The notes under the pieces were generated by a model that made no database searches, was not told the origin of the DNA, and worked only from the letters and a program-made list of their open reading frames with translations. A stretch of 64,000 nucleotides of DNA from Xylona heveae TC161. Taxonomy: Eukaryota > Ascomycota > Xylonomycetes > Xylonales > Xylonaceae. Position 1 is the first letter of the stretch; each line of letters opens with the position of its first letter. Positions 1 to 11,623 of this stretch are shown here, piece by piece. The stretch covers positions 1,178,001-1,242,000 of the forward strand of contig NW_017264196.1 of the NCBI RefSeq assembly GCF_001619985.1, read 5' to 3'. The translations under genes were made by a program, and so were the position numbers.

Positions 1-2393
1 AGCGCTCACTGAGAAAGACCCCAGTGCTTCCGACACGTGCTTCATTCTCGGGCCATTTTTTATCGTCGAGAACCATTTCAACCTTTTCTCTCTCGCTGCC
101 AACAACGACTGCCTCTGCCTCTGCAAGTCCCAAAAATTCGCCATAAGGCAAAAAGACGGAAAAGTCTGCGCTTCGAAGGCGTTGGCTAATCTCAGCGATG
201 CCAAAGGTCTGCATCTGTGTCCGCACACATTTGCTATCAAATTGATTGGCAATACGTCGATCGTTTGGCTTTAGACAAAACACGAAATATGGGTTCGTAT
301 TCAAGGAAGTGAGAGATCGCTGAATATTCTGAATGGACGAGAGGAATTGAGCTGCGGCACATTGTTCACCAAAAGCGAGAGCGTCCCGGCTCTTTTTCGA
401 CTTTGAGGTCATGCTGCTCGCAGCGTTCAACTCGACGCTCTCCTCGTATATATCCTCCCTTACGGAGCGCTGGGTACCCGTCCTGCCCGGTGCCCCAGCC
501 TTTCGTCTCGCCATGCTGGGCATTCGCGTTGGTTTCGAGCTGACAGAGGCTTGCATGATCGCGGCATTCTCCTGCGGGTGACGAACGGCATTCAGCGCGT
601 CCTGGCCAAAAAGGGCGCGAACAAAATCGCTCCTCGTCGAGCCGATCAGGTTCATCAAGTCGCCCGAGATCACTTCGCCATTCTGCTCCAACAGTCCATT
701 GACAGGGTACTCAACCTCGCCGGCAAAATGCCTGACGGTGAAAGACGCGGCCGCGTTCCGAGAGGCAAAATTGCTTCCCGGCAATGTGGTCGTACCGGCA
801 GCAACAGAAATCGCGGGATTTCTGTCGTGGAATCTCCGGCGGATACTTTCGAGAAACTGGTAATCAGTCCTGCCGCGGCGAGTTTGGTCATCAAGGATAG
901 AGAGCAAGCCATTATTGGCTTTGAGCAGACCCTTTACGGCATCGGAATTGTCAAAGTAGCTGGTCGCCGCAACGCCAACCTCTTCACTGTCGAGGAGCTC
1001 TGCCTTGCGGTCGAAGAAGCTTTGCAAGCAAAAGTTGTAAAGTGACTCCGCCGCAGCATTATTCAGCAACTGGTCGAGGACGGAGCCAGTTGAGGTTGCT
1101 TGGGCAAAGCCTGGGAAATCGACTACAGAAATGGTGTTGGCAACCGTTTCTTCTTCCGCACAAAGCCGACGATTGATACTCTCCATGACGTATGCGACCA
1201 GAAGCGAGTAAAGGGTTCGTGCCAGCTCATCCGCATTCTCTCGTGCGCCCTGAGGATCCAGCATGACCGTGACTCGCTCTCGGTGCAGCGTCTTGGTCTT
1301 GTAACTGAAACATTGTTCCATGTCGGACGTGCTAATCCCCAAGAACGCCGCCACGATTGCAAGAACGTCCTTGTTCTTGACGGTCGTCACAGTCTCTCCT
1401 CCTTCATGCGAATAACCTCCACTCTGATCGGGCGCCGGGGTAGTGGCCTGGCTAGCAGTGAACTCGAGCTGTCCGATATGGAGGATGGTGGCTAGAACCT
1501 GACAGATCTCGGCAATCTCGGTGCGAGGAAACTCCAATTTCCGCAAGGCCGTCTTGAACTGCTGAAAGCCCTCCTCATCGTTGATGCCAACGCGGAGCTG
1601 AGTGGGGTGGCCCAGGTACCGCCATCGTTTCTGATTCGAGAGCGACGCTCGGTGGCCAGGGCCTCCCGTTGAGCCGCTGTCCAATCCCAAATGAGTCTTT
1701 TCCGCCGGACTCGTGCCGGCAAGAAGGTAGTAAAGCACATGAAAGCTGCGTTCGCCCGTAGGAACTTTGGATATTCTGGTGCGCTCCAATCGGTGGTCCA
1801 AGAGTTTTCCTCCAATCAAGGTTGGGTGCACGGAGGAGGCCGTGTCATACTGCAATTCAAAGAAAAGACCAGCCTTTGACGCGGTCGGTGCCGTGACCGA
1901 TTTGGTTGTAGTGAGCGTGTCGAAGAGGAATGCGGCAAAGGAGAGCTTCGTGGAAAGTGGAGTGGAAGAGAGGCCCAAGAGTGAGGTGAGCAGGTGGGAA
2001 CGAATGGTCGTCTTTCCGGACCCGGACTCGCCGCTATAGCAATTATCAACACGATGCTTGGGAGCAGAATAAAGTTTGTTTAGTCACTTACAGGAAGACT
2101 GCAGCCTGGTTTTCTCCCCTCGCACCGAGGCGAGCAAACATTCTCTGGGCCAAGTCATCGGCGGCTCCCATAGCACTACCTTCGGGGCCGCCATCCGGTC
2201 CCTGAGTCGACGACGTGTAGGTGTTCAGCGCAACCAAGGCTTGGGACGAAAGCTGAGCCGTAGGTAAAGACAGGTGAAAGCGACTGGCCAAGTGTGCGGT
2301 CAAGTGCGTATCCGACTGCAGATGGGCCGGAAGAGACGGCAGTGAAGCCTGTGAATGAGCCCCATTGGAGCCCAGATTTGTCGAGTGCGCCAT
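1..2393 (-). CDS. csmA: Class V chitin synthase with N-terminal myosin motor (5' part only)
   Basis: Two exons are visible, 2393-2092 and 2033-1, joined by a 58-nt GT-AG intron (2091-2034). The second exon stays open to the left edge, so only about 778 residues are present and the chitin synthase half lies outside. The first 100 residues carry the conserved [20 protein letters not shown] stretch of class V enzymes. The intron ends one codon before the P-loop GESGSGKTT, so the ATP-binding site is intact. Myosin-head features follow ([26 protein letters not shown], a late [11 protein letters not shown] segment). The enzyme is known to polymerise UDP-GlcNAc into chitin at hyphal tips and septa, using the motor-like head for actin association. 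It is divergent from the class VII gene at 4384, the usual arrangement in moulds. Class V rather than VII rests on the intact P-loop and on this pairing. Confidence 0.95.
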
Positions 2394-4383
2394 GGTAAAT
2401 TCTCGCCGTCTAGATTATACTGGAGAAAGCTCCTCGAGGCGGAGCGGGCGAGTGGGAAAAGATTGAGGGCACACCCTCTCTGGGCTGGTCTATCACCCCC
2501 AGGTATTGTCGTTCAGAAATGCAACCCGAACACGATAGATTTGAGATTATGGAAGCCCCATGAGAGGAGTTGAGTGTGCGAAGCTATTGCTCGTGTACAA
2601 TTGGCGACGCGGGGAGCCAAGGAGTCCTTTTTGGGAGAGAGATATTTCCCTGGAATGTACAGTTATGTGGTCGCGTCAAACGAAGTCGGGTCCCAAGGTG
2701 AACAGAACCCAAGAATGGACAGACGTGGGAAAGAGAAAAATTATTGAGGATGTGAGAGGTCACGTATGATCAAACGAATGTGAAAGACTCCCTCCAAGTC
2801 GCAAAGCGAAGGTTCGATTGTAAGAAAATAGGACGTCGGCACCAACGGTGATGATATTGGGTGGGAGGAAAAGGGTTCGGTGGACGTTCTTCTCACATTC
2901 ATCCATTCATCCATCCATCCACACAAGAGAACATGGGACGGAGCGAGGCGAGACGGACGACAGGGGAGTCAGCAGTAGCGGTACCTCAACCCAAGGTGCC
3001 TCGTACTGTACCTGTCCGTCAGCCCGAAAAGGGGGACTTTTGGCATGGCACTAAAGGTAACTCCCCCACTCTTTTTTTTTCCCCTTCTCCATCTCACTAC
3101 CCTCTGTACGGGAGTATTGTGCAGCACATCCCATTCAATGGAAAAATTGGGATTATTCATTACTGTGGTCGTGAGGGAGCAGACGGAATAATCTGATCAT
3201 CCTTTGTCGTCATTTCTATTCGGCCCATCTCGATATCTTCCCATGTTTCCACCCAACGAACAGTCTTGGTACATGACAATTTATCCTCACGATGGCAGAG
3301 ATGTTTCAATCTCTCAGTTGAAACAAGGCAAGATTAATCAGTACGGTAGTAGCGTACAATGCAGCTCTCGTTAATGATCTTGAGACTTCTCGTATTTTCC
3401 TACGCTTGTAGCGGGCTTTCTTTCCTTCTTCTAGAGCTGTTTCTACAAATAGCATCATCTATCCACCGCATCATACGGGGGTTGGTGGTGCTAAAATTTT
3501 CTATGCGGGTCCTGGGGTCTAGCAGTCATCGCTCCCGCCGAATGGCAACTGATGGCAGTGGCTTTGTTGACCCCTTTTGCCTCTCTGGGACGACTCGTGC
3601 CTACCGTGGTCGACCTCCCGTTCGCCCCGCCTATCGCTCTTTTAGGTATTATATCTCGCCGCTTTTAGAAATTGGTCACCCGGTATTGCATGTGACACGC
3701 GTTCAACGTCTCCCAAGAGCCAGTCAACTTGTTAGAGCGGCGATGCAAAGAGGCCGATACCCCTGAAAGAGGTCATGGCTTGGTTGGTCGGAGCTAAGAA
3801 GGTCCGGCCTGTACTTGAACGCAAGTACCGATACTTTTGCTTTGCTCTTAGCCCAACAGGGTCCCGCCAATGGCCCCTAAAACAATACACGAGACACTCT
3901 CTGCTATGTGAGAGCGACAGCGAGAGCGACACGGAGAGAGAGAGAGAGAGCCTCACCAACATCGTCGGGAAATCCAATCCACCAATTCCTCCCCTCTATC
4001 CCCCAATTCTCTTTCTTGCCATCCGTCAGTCACGACCGTGTATGGCGTCGACTTCTATCTTCTCCATTCAATCGTTAATTTCCACTTTTTAATTCCTCCA
4101 CAGTCGTTTGACTCTGAAAAAGTGCATCAAGTGCAGTCCCGCTCGTTTCTGGCATCCTAATAGGGAAATTTCACATTCCTTGCCCTGACTCTCTTCAGCG
4201 AAGGGAAAACATTCTACCCACGTGCAAGGGCTACTCTACAACGCTGGACTGAACTACGTGTGGCTTTCTCTCTGCCGTCCCATTAACGCGGTCCGGGAAG
4301 CACTGGCTTGCCCGACTTGCTGACGGCAGCGTACACATAACAACAGAAGACTCGTCGTTCGAGCTGATTAGCCCATTGAAAAT
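2394..4383. promoter_or_regulatory. Shared divergent promoter of the two chitin synthase genes
   Basis: This 1,990-bp gap separates the start codons of the two chitin synthase genes. It holds no ORF with coding character. It contains CT/AG-rich blocks, including a perfect (GA)n run at 3934-3950, a TCCA tandem near 2900-2920, and a T/C-rich stretch around 3070-3090. No regulatory site could be assigned to a known factor by eye. Confidence 0.6.
3934..3950. repeat. (GA)n microsatellite in the chitin synthase promoter
   Basis: Uninterrupted alternating GA of 17 nt, in a longer purine-rich stretch 3910-3950, about 430 bp upstream of the class VII start codon. Confidence 0.8.
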
Positions 4384-7300
4384 ATGAGCAATCCTTCTTC
4401 GCATGCGGCGGCGCCTTCAAATGGCTCATCAGCGATGGCGAACCCTCGAGCAGCCGGACAGTATGCCGCTCAAGTCTCGACATCTACCGTCTTGAATGCC
4501 ATTCACACCATTTACTCTTCCTCTCAACCCTACCCCCTCGATGCTAGCTCGAGCGCTGTCGTGAATACTTGGTTGCATGCCGCAAGAACAGACGCGGCAG
4601 GAAATCCTGGAGGTATTGTTGACGGCGACCTTGCAAAGCGAGCATGGGAACACGCAAGAAGACGGGCAGAAGACGGTTGTGTGGTATTGGCGTAAGTCTA
4701 TCACGGCTCTGGAAGAGCAGCAAAGCTGGCATAGAGAGCAAACATTGATTCAATTACGTGCAGGTCTCTTCATCGAGCAACTCCATCTCTCCTAGCCCCG
4801 TTCATCTCCTCGCTCCCCTTCGAGACGCCTCCAATCTTATACACTGCTCTCGCGGTCCTTCGACCCTTTATACATAGCGTAACACCTTACAATCCCTCAA
4901 CGCCACGACATTCAACGCTCGCCGTCAAGTTCTCGATCAGCTTATCTGGCACGCTCACCGCCGCTTCTTTGGCATTGTCCAAGTCGGGCATAGACACCAA
5001 CAACGGTCTGCTTAATGTTCCGTCGGAACCCGGTCACCGCGCCTTCGATGTCTTCTACTATCTACTTGCTTCAGTCTCGACCCAGGCCGAGAAAGAATTC
5101 CTCAATCTAAAGCACCCCTCCGAATATGCGCTTCTGAATAGATCGGGCACCTACAATCCGCCTCAGTATCTTCCGACCGCAGATGACGCTGCCTCGGCCG
5201 ACGATTTCCGCTCTGGGCTACGACAGATTGGCATCAAAGGGGCAGAATTACGACAAGTTCTCTCGGTTCTGGCTGCCCTTCTCAAACTCGGCGATACGCT
5301 GGGCTTCTTGGTCGACGAAGACGTGCTTGAGGATGTGTGCGAGGACGTAAGCGGCTTGCTTGGCATCGATGCCGAGGTCCTGATGACACGCTGTAGCACC
5401 GATGATCGTGCCGTCCTTATCAGCGGGCTGTACGAGTCTCTGGTCGACTGGGTCATCTCCAGGGCCAACAAGGCCATCGCGGACAAGATTCGGGAAATGG
5501 ACGACGCCGAATCCAGTTCCGATAGCGAAACCGATGGTGTAGGCAGGGGAACGCCTCGCACTGACGACGAGAATGGCGATACTGTCTGCATCACCGTCCT
5601 TGATGTCCCTGACGAAAGGTTAGGCAAGGCCATTGCGCTTCGAAGTGTCTTTGACGATTCGGCAGGCATCAATGCCGAAATGAGAGAGGACGGCATCGAA
5701 GTGGACGCCCCGGGATCGTCTGTCGTACGCGAGATGCGCGGCGCGCTGGCCGATGCAGAGGCAGATTTAGGCCTCAACGACGGCCCGGCTCGACGAGAAC
5801 GGTCGCAGGAGCGTGACCGACGAGAAACGGTGCTGGAAAGAGTGGGCCACGAAGCCGATGCGGATAGCTTTTTGAAGACGGCTCTTTTTGCTGCAGGCGA
5901 TCAAGGTCTCAATGTCACCCAACGAGACCGTGTCGACGTTGCCCACACCATAAGCGTGAGCCGAGCGTGGTATCAATTGGCGCTTCACCCGACGGATGAA
6001 CTCCCTTCGGATCTGGCCAGGTTGTCGGCACCCAATTCGGCGTGGTCAGCAGGAACGGTCTCTAGGCAGCTCCGTGCTTGGCGGCTGCCAGAATGGGTGA
6101 ATCGGCGCAGTAGAGCCCTCGATTTTACGGCCGACTTTGACTTTGACGAATTTCACAGTCGATATGCCCCTCTTGGTTGCAAAGAGGGCAAGGACGGTGT
6201 GGAAAGCTGGGTCTTGGAGCGCGGATGGAGTAACGGTGAGGTGGTCATTGGCCACGAGCGGGTCTGGATTCATGAAGGCCCGTGGTGGGAGGCCGAGACG
6301 ATGCTCGACCTCAAGCAGGCCGAAGCAATGATGTCTCGTCCGTCTATTCCGGCGCTTGGCGGCATGCTCGGTGGCATGGTAGGTGCCGGTGGTCTTGAAA
6401 GTGGCTACTCTACCACTGGCCCTGGTTTGAACGGCAGCGGCTTCTTTGGCACCAACTTGACGCCAGAGGGAAGTCGAGACAATCTCCTCCAGCAACCACC
6501 CGCCGGTGCCGCTCGCTCCATCGCTCCCACTTTGGCCCGCACAGTCAATACGGTGACCGGTGGCGACTATGGTCTTGGAAAAAAGGGTGATGACCCACGG
6601 AATGACGATCGATACTATAATCCCGTGGTTGGTGAATACACGGGAGAGCTCGATCCCGAGCTCGCAGAATCCAAGGTTGTTACCTCACAGCCAATCTCCA
6701 CAGGAAGAAGGATCTGGGTGGCAGCGGTTTGGGCTTGCACTTTTTTCATCCCTTCATTTGCTTTGCGCTTTATCGGTCGGATGAAGCGGCCGGATGTGCG
6801 TATGGCATGGCGAGAAAAGCTCGTGCTGATGTACATCATCCTCTTTTTCAACGGCGTCGTGCTATTTTGGATTATCGAGTTTGGAAGGCTGCTGTGCCCG
6901 ACTTACGACAAGGTGTGGAATGCAAAGGAGGTATCAACCCACACGGGAGATAACGACTTTTACGTGAGCATCCATGGAAAAGTCTACGACATCTCCAAAT
7001 TCTGGAAGTTGCAGCACAGTGATACCGCTATCGAGACTACCAAGGACAATATGGACCCCTTCAAAGGCATGAATATGGATGACTATTTCCCTCCTCCTCT
7101 GACCGTGGCGTGTCCAAATCTTGTCACAGATACCAGCATCGTGCTCCAGCCGAACAACACCATCTTGTATCCGAACGCCAAGCACAGTTCGGGACCTTAT
7201 CAGCAACCGAATCCGAAGACGGCTCTCCACGATATGACTTGGTACAAGTACAAGTTTATTCCAAGGATCACCGACTACTACAAGGGCGAATTGGTTGTGG

Positions 7301-9981
7301 AAAAGAAGAAGGTTTACAATGACGGCCAAAATAATAACCACATGTGGTTCATTCTGAACGGTAATATTTACGACTTGACCAATTACTTCTACACCAAGAA
7401 AATGATGGACAATCTCGCGTCATATAGTTTTCTTGATCCACAAGTCGAGACCATGGTCTCGAACAATCCTGGCACTGATATTTCGGACCAGTGGGCGAAT
7501 AGCTTAAATGATACTGCTAGCAGAGAAAATCTTCGATGCCTCAACAACGCCTTTTACGCCGGCAAACCAGATTTTAGAAACTCTGCGAGATGTCAGGTCA
7601 ACGGCTGGATTCTTGTTGGATTTGCCGCCATTATGTGTTCCGTCATTGTGGTCAAATTCTTGGCTGCTTTGCAGCTCGGCTCCAAGAAACGGCCGGCTCC
7701 CCAGGACAAATTCGTCATCTGTCAAGTGCCAGCATACACGGAAGGCGAGGATGAGTTGCGAAAGGGTCTGGATTCTCTGACAGCCTTGCAATATGATAAC
7801 AAGAGGAAGCTCATTTGCGTCATTTGTGATGGTATGATTGTTGGTGGCGGCAACGATAGACCAACTCCAAAGATTGTCCTTGACATTCTGGGTGTTGATC
7901 CCAAGATCGACCCGCCAGCGCTGCCGTTCAAGTCCGTCGGTCAAGGTAGCGATCAACTCAACTATGGAAAGGTCTATTCAGGTCTCTACGAATGCGAAGG
8001 CAATGTCGTTCCTTATATGGTGGTGGTCAAGGTCGGCAAAGAATCGGAACAGAACAAGTCCAAACCCGGTAACCGTGGCAAACGAGACTCTCAAATTTTG
8101 TTGATGAGCTTCCTAAACCGCGTCCATCATCGTTCACCAATGTCTCCGCTCGAGTTGGAAATGTTTCATCAGATCAACAACATCATTGGCGTGGATCCAG
8201 AGTTGTACGAGTACTTGCTCATGGTCGATGCTGACACGAGTTTAAAGGAAGACTCGCTCAATCGGCTAGTCGCTGCCTGTGCCAACGATAATAAGATTGC
8301 CGGAATTTGCGGTGAAACGAGTTTGCAAAATGAAGAGCAAAGCTGGACGACCATGATTCAAGTATACGAATACTTCATCTCGCATCATTTGGCAAAATCG
8401 TTTGAAAGCTTGTTTGGAAGTGTCACTTGTTTACCTGGATGGTAAGTCTACTTCAAGATCTTTTTCTTTTTTTTTTTTTTGCTTTTTTTTCGGTGCAGTG
8501 AAAATGAGCTGAAATAAAACTAACCATGTGTTATAGTTTCTGCATGTACCGCATCCGTACAGCTGACAAAGGACGACCACTCATCATCTCAGACAAAGTC
8601 ATTGAAGATTACAGCGACAATAATGTTGACACGCTGCACAAAAAGAATTTGTTATCTCTAGGTGAAGACCGATATCTGACGACGTTGATGACAAAGTACT
8701 TTCCGCAAATGTCTTTTAAATTTGTTCCAGGAGCTCATGCCGCGACAGCTGCCCCAGATGCCTGGGGTGTGCTGCTCTCGCAAAGACGTCGTTGGATCAA
8801 TTCGACTATTCACAACCTGGCTGAATTGGTCTTCCTAAAAGATCTATGTGGCTTCTGCTGTTTCAGTATGCGCTTCGTTGTCTTTTTGGATCTCTTTGGT
8901 ACTATCATCCTTCCTTCCACTTGCGGTTACCTGATCTTCCTCTTTTACCGGCTTGGTACACATACGGGAGCGTTTCCCGTCATCACAATCATTATGATTG
9001 CTGGTGTCTATGGTCTACAAGCAATCATCTTCATAATTAAGCGACAGTGGCAGCACGTTGGGTGGATGCTTATCTACATGCTTGCTTTCCCCATCTATTC
9101 AGTCGTTCTTCCGCTCTACTCGTTCTGGAAGCAAGACGACTTCTCGTGGGGTAGTACACGTATCGTCATAGGAGAAAAGGGCAACAAGCAAATCGTCGCC
9201 GTCGAAGAGGAGAAGTTTGATCCTCGTAGCATTCCACTTCAACGCTGGGACGACTACGCCACTGCCAACAATCTGCCTGGCAGACGCAACGTGATGGCTC
9301 CTGTGTACGAGAAGGGCCCGTACGGTAGCTATGATGACAATGCCTATGAAATGGATGACATGCAGTCCATGTACTCTTCCGTCAAGCCTGCATCCACCAT
9401 TCTCACAGGCTTTCCCAATCACAACCCGGCGTACATGGCACCTCCGTCACCTGCGCCCTTTGCGGCTCATCGGCAGTCGAGTTATTCCAACTTTTCCCGC
9501 CTTGGCGGTGATAATCAATTGGGTCAGAACCAGCGTCTCATGTCCATGGGCAATATGAGCGATGCGTATCAAGATAACCCTTATGGCCATGGCCAGCTTT
9601 CGCCCCGCATCCGCAGCACCGATCAGTTGGCTGGTTTCCAGTCCACCCCGCCGCCAGGACCGAGTCGCAGTCCGCTTGGTTTCCAGAGTAGACCAACGAG
9701 CACCTTTGGTTTTCAGAATGCTCGCAACGGCCCAGACGATTTTGCTATTGCTGATGCAGTCCGCGCTTGCTTGGCAGAGGTGGATCTCGATACCGTCACA
9801 AAGAAACAGGGTGAGTTAATAATCATCTCATGGTAACAGTTATCCGATTGTGATTTAGCTGACGTTTATTTTCCCCCTTGCAGTTCGAGCTCTTGTTGAG
9901 CAAAGATTGCAAACTGAACTCAGTGCCGATCGTCGCGCGTTCCTCGATCGACAAATTGATACGGAGCTTGCAAATATGTGA
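4384..9981 (+). CDS. csmB: Class VII chitin synthase with myosin-like head
   Basis: Four exons: 4384-4691, 4764-8441, 8537-9810 and 9884-9981, giving 1,785 residues, normal for class VII. The N-terminal 550 residues are myosin-head-like but lack a P-loop, as is typical of this class. Membrane segments lie near residues 750-775, 786-810 and 1048-1073, with a cytochrome-b5-like segment ([15 protein letters not shown]) between. The family 2 glycosyltransferase core follows: [10 protein letters not shown] near 1250, the CLPGCFCMYR motif (split by intron 2), and the catalytic SQRRRW near 1410. Three or more C-terminal membrane spans follow, and the protein ends in a DEK_C-type helix domain ([15 protein letters not shown]), which needs the last intron to be spliced. 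It synthesises cell-wall chitin at the plasma membrane. It is divergently paired with the class V gene, which suggests co-regulation. The start is the first ATG in the open frame. Confidence 0.96.
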
Positions 9982-10568
9982 TTGTACCTTGGATTTAATG
10001 TTTAGCCGTGACCCCATTCTTTGAAAGGGTATATATTCCGTTGCACACTATGGACTCCTTCTTCTTGCTTGAATCCTTGACCATTTTACCATCCAGTTCC
10101 TTTCTGCGAGCATTAATACGGCGTTTCTGACTCTTTACTACACCACAAGCACGTTTTCACCAATTCTTACAAGCATACCATTTAATTTATTTAAAATTAG
10201 GCCCCTGCGTATCTGCTGTTGTATTGTGGATGGGAGAAAGACACTTTATTATATTGTGCAAAATGGTATTGAAATAGCATTCAATTATCTATATTTTCCT
10301 TTCTCCGACAAAAGGTATTAATGCAGGCATTTGGGTTGTGGTTTCAAACCAAGGCTCCTTCAGTCAATAATTGGCACTAGTATAATATATTGAAGCATTT
10401 ATAATCATTGATTCATGACATAGTATATATGCGATTGGGGGAGCTAGATGGGTATCCATGCAATAGCGTAACTTCATAAAGAGATGAAATGTTGGCAATT
10501 CCCCTTCTTCTTAAGCCATGCTTCGCACGAGTCCAGGATCTGGTAATCCGACGCCTGAAGCCACGAAT
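9982..10568. other. Convergent 3' regions, no gene seen
   Basis: This is an AT-rich 587-bp stretch between the stop codons of the class VII chitin synthase (plus) and the I9 inhibitor (minus). It has short poly-A/T runs and no coding signal, consistent with two 3' untranslated regions. Confidence 0.6.
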
Positions 10569-11164
10569 TTACTGAGTCTTAACCTCCGCGTCTGGCTCGA
10601 CATGAATGTGTTCGTTGGATTCCAGAATAGAGACTTTGTCAGCGGGGAAGCTGGCGCTATTTATTTCCACATTTGTTAGATTTTCCTGGGTCAATTTATA
10701 TAGGAATTTAGGACTGGGGGCAAGTGCTATGAGAGGTCACACGACAAAAATAGACTTACGTGAATCCCTTGATCAGTTTGAATTCATTGATGATTTCGCC
10801 GCCTTGTTCCTGGACAACTTTCTTGGCGCTGTAAAGTGGATGTTGTTAGTTATCGATTTGGGCATTCGTCCGAAACTTACGGCCTGAAAGATGGGGTCAA
10901 AAGGACATGACTTACTTGGCAAGTTCCTCGGGGCTGGCGTTCTCTTTGAGAGTCACCTATCATGGAAATATCTAGGTCAGTATTTTTGAAGTAATTTCGA
11001 GAAGAAACGCAGAGCATATGATTTTAGACTTTGAATAGCACGAAACATATGGAGCAGGGATGTGGGGCGCAGATCAAACAGAGAGTAATCTCGAGCTGAA
11101 GATGGAGAGGAAAGGCGGGGATGACAAGGAGGAGATGGCTCTTGCTCACGTTCACGTTAGGCAT
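10569..11164 (-). CDS. Peptidase inhibitor I9 family protein (proteinase B inhibitor type)
   Basis: This small spliced gene is easy to miss. Its exons are 11164-11150, 10956-10916, 10828-10760 and 10656-10569, encoding 70 residues. All junctions are GT-AG; intron 2 carries a clear CTAAC branch site. The product contains NASPEELANAKKVVQEQGG, FKLIKGFTASFPADKVS and HIHVEPDAEVKTQ, the pattern of the I9 fold seen in subtilisin propeptides and in the yeast proteinase B inhibitor Pbi2. There is no signal peptide and no protease domain follows, so it is a free-standing inhibitor, expected in the cytosol or vacuole. The family is known to inhibit vacuolar subtilisin-like protease and, in yeast, to aid vacuole fusion as part of LMA1; that role is inferred here. 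The first exon encodes only five residues. Confidence 0.88.
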
Positions 11165-11623
11165 TTTGACTTGGTTTCTGAAAAGATATAAAAACTTGTA
11201 CTTTGAGTTTTTGAGAGATTTGAATAGAATATTGACAGTTGTTTATTTGTGAAAACGATGCTGCGTGAGAGGGGTTAAATACGGCAGAATTAGGTGTTGG
11301 GGGGAGTAATTGCCAAGGCAGACAGGTTGATAAGTGATAAGCGTCGTCACCATCATCAGCCCCTCGATGACACAACTTTGGTGTCCAGCACCTAATCCCC
11401 AATACGGACTAGTCGGTTTGAGATTTGATCTAACTCTATAGATGCTAGTACATATTCTTTCATCCAAAACAGTTAGTAACTCGGCCCGGAATATGTTTAT
11501 GCCGATCTCACTTGTTTCCCAAAAATCTTCCCGTAGGAAAGTTTCGCTGTGCACGAGACCTGTATAGGTGAACAACGCCGCTCAAGGGGAAGAAGAAGCA
11601 GAAGCGCTGCTCCACCCGCAATC
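11165..11623. promoter_or_regulatory. Short bidirectional promoter between the I9 inhibitor and BMS1
   Basis: The 459-bp gap lies between divergent start codons. A purine-rich GAAGAAGAAGCAGAAGC stretch (11588-11605) sits just upstream of the BMS1 start. No ORF here has recognisable content. Confidence 0.5.

Noticed and set aside
5163-5777. 204-codon open frame antisense to the class VII chitin synthase
   Set aside because: It is the complement of well-conserved coding sequence, is Ser/Arg-rich and has no family match. It is a shadow of exon 2.
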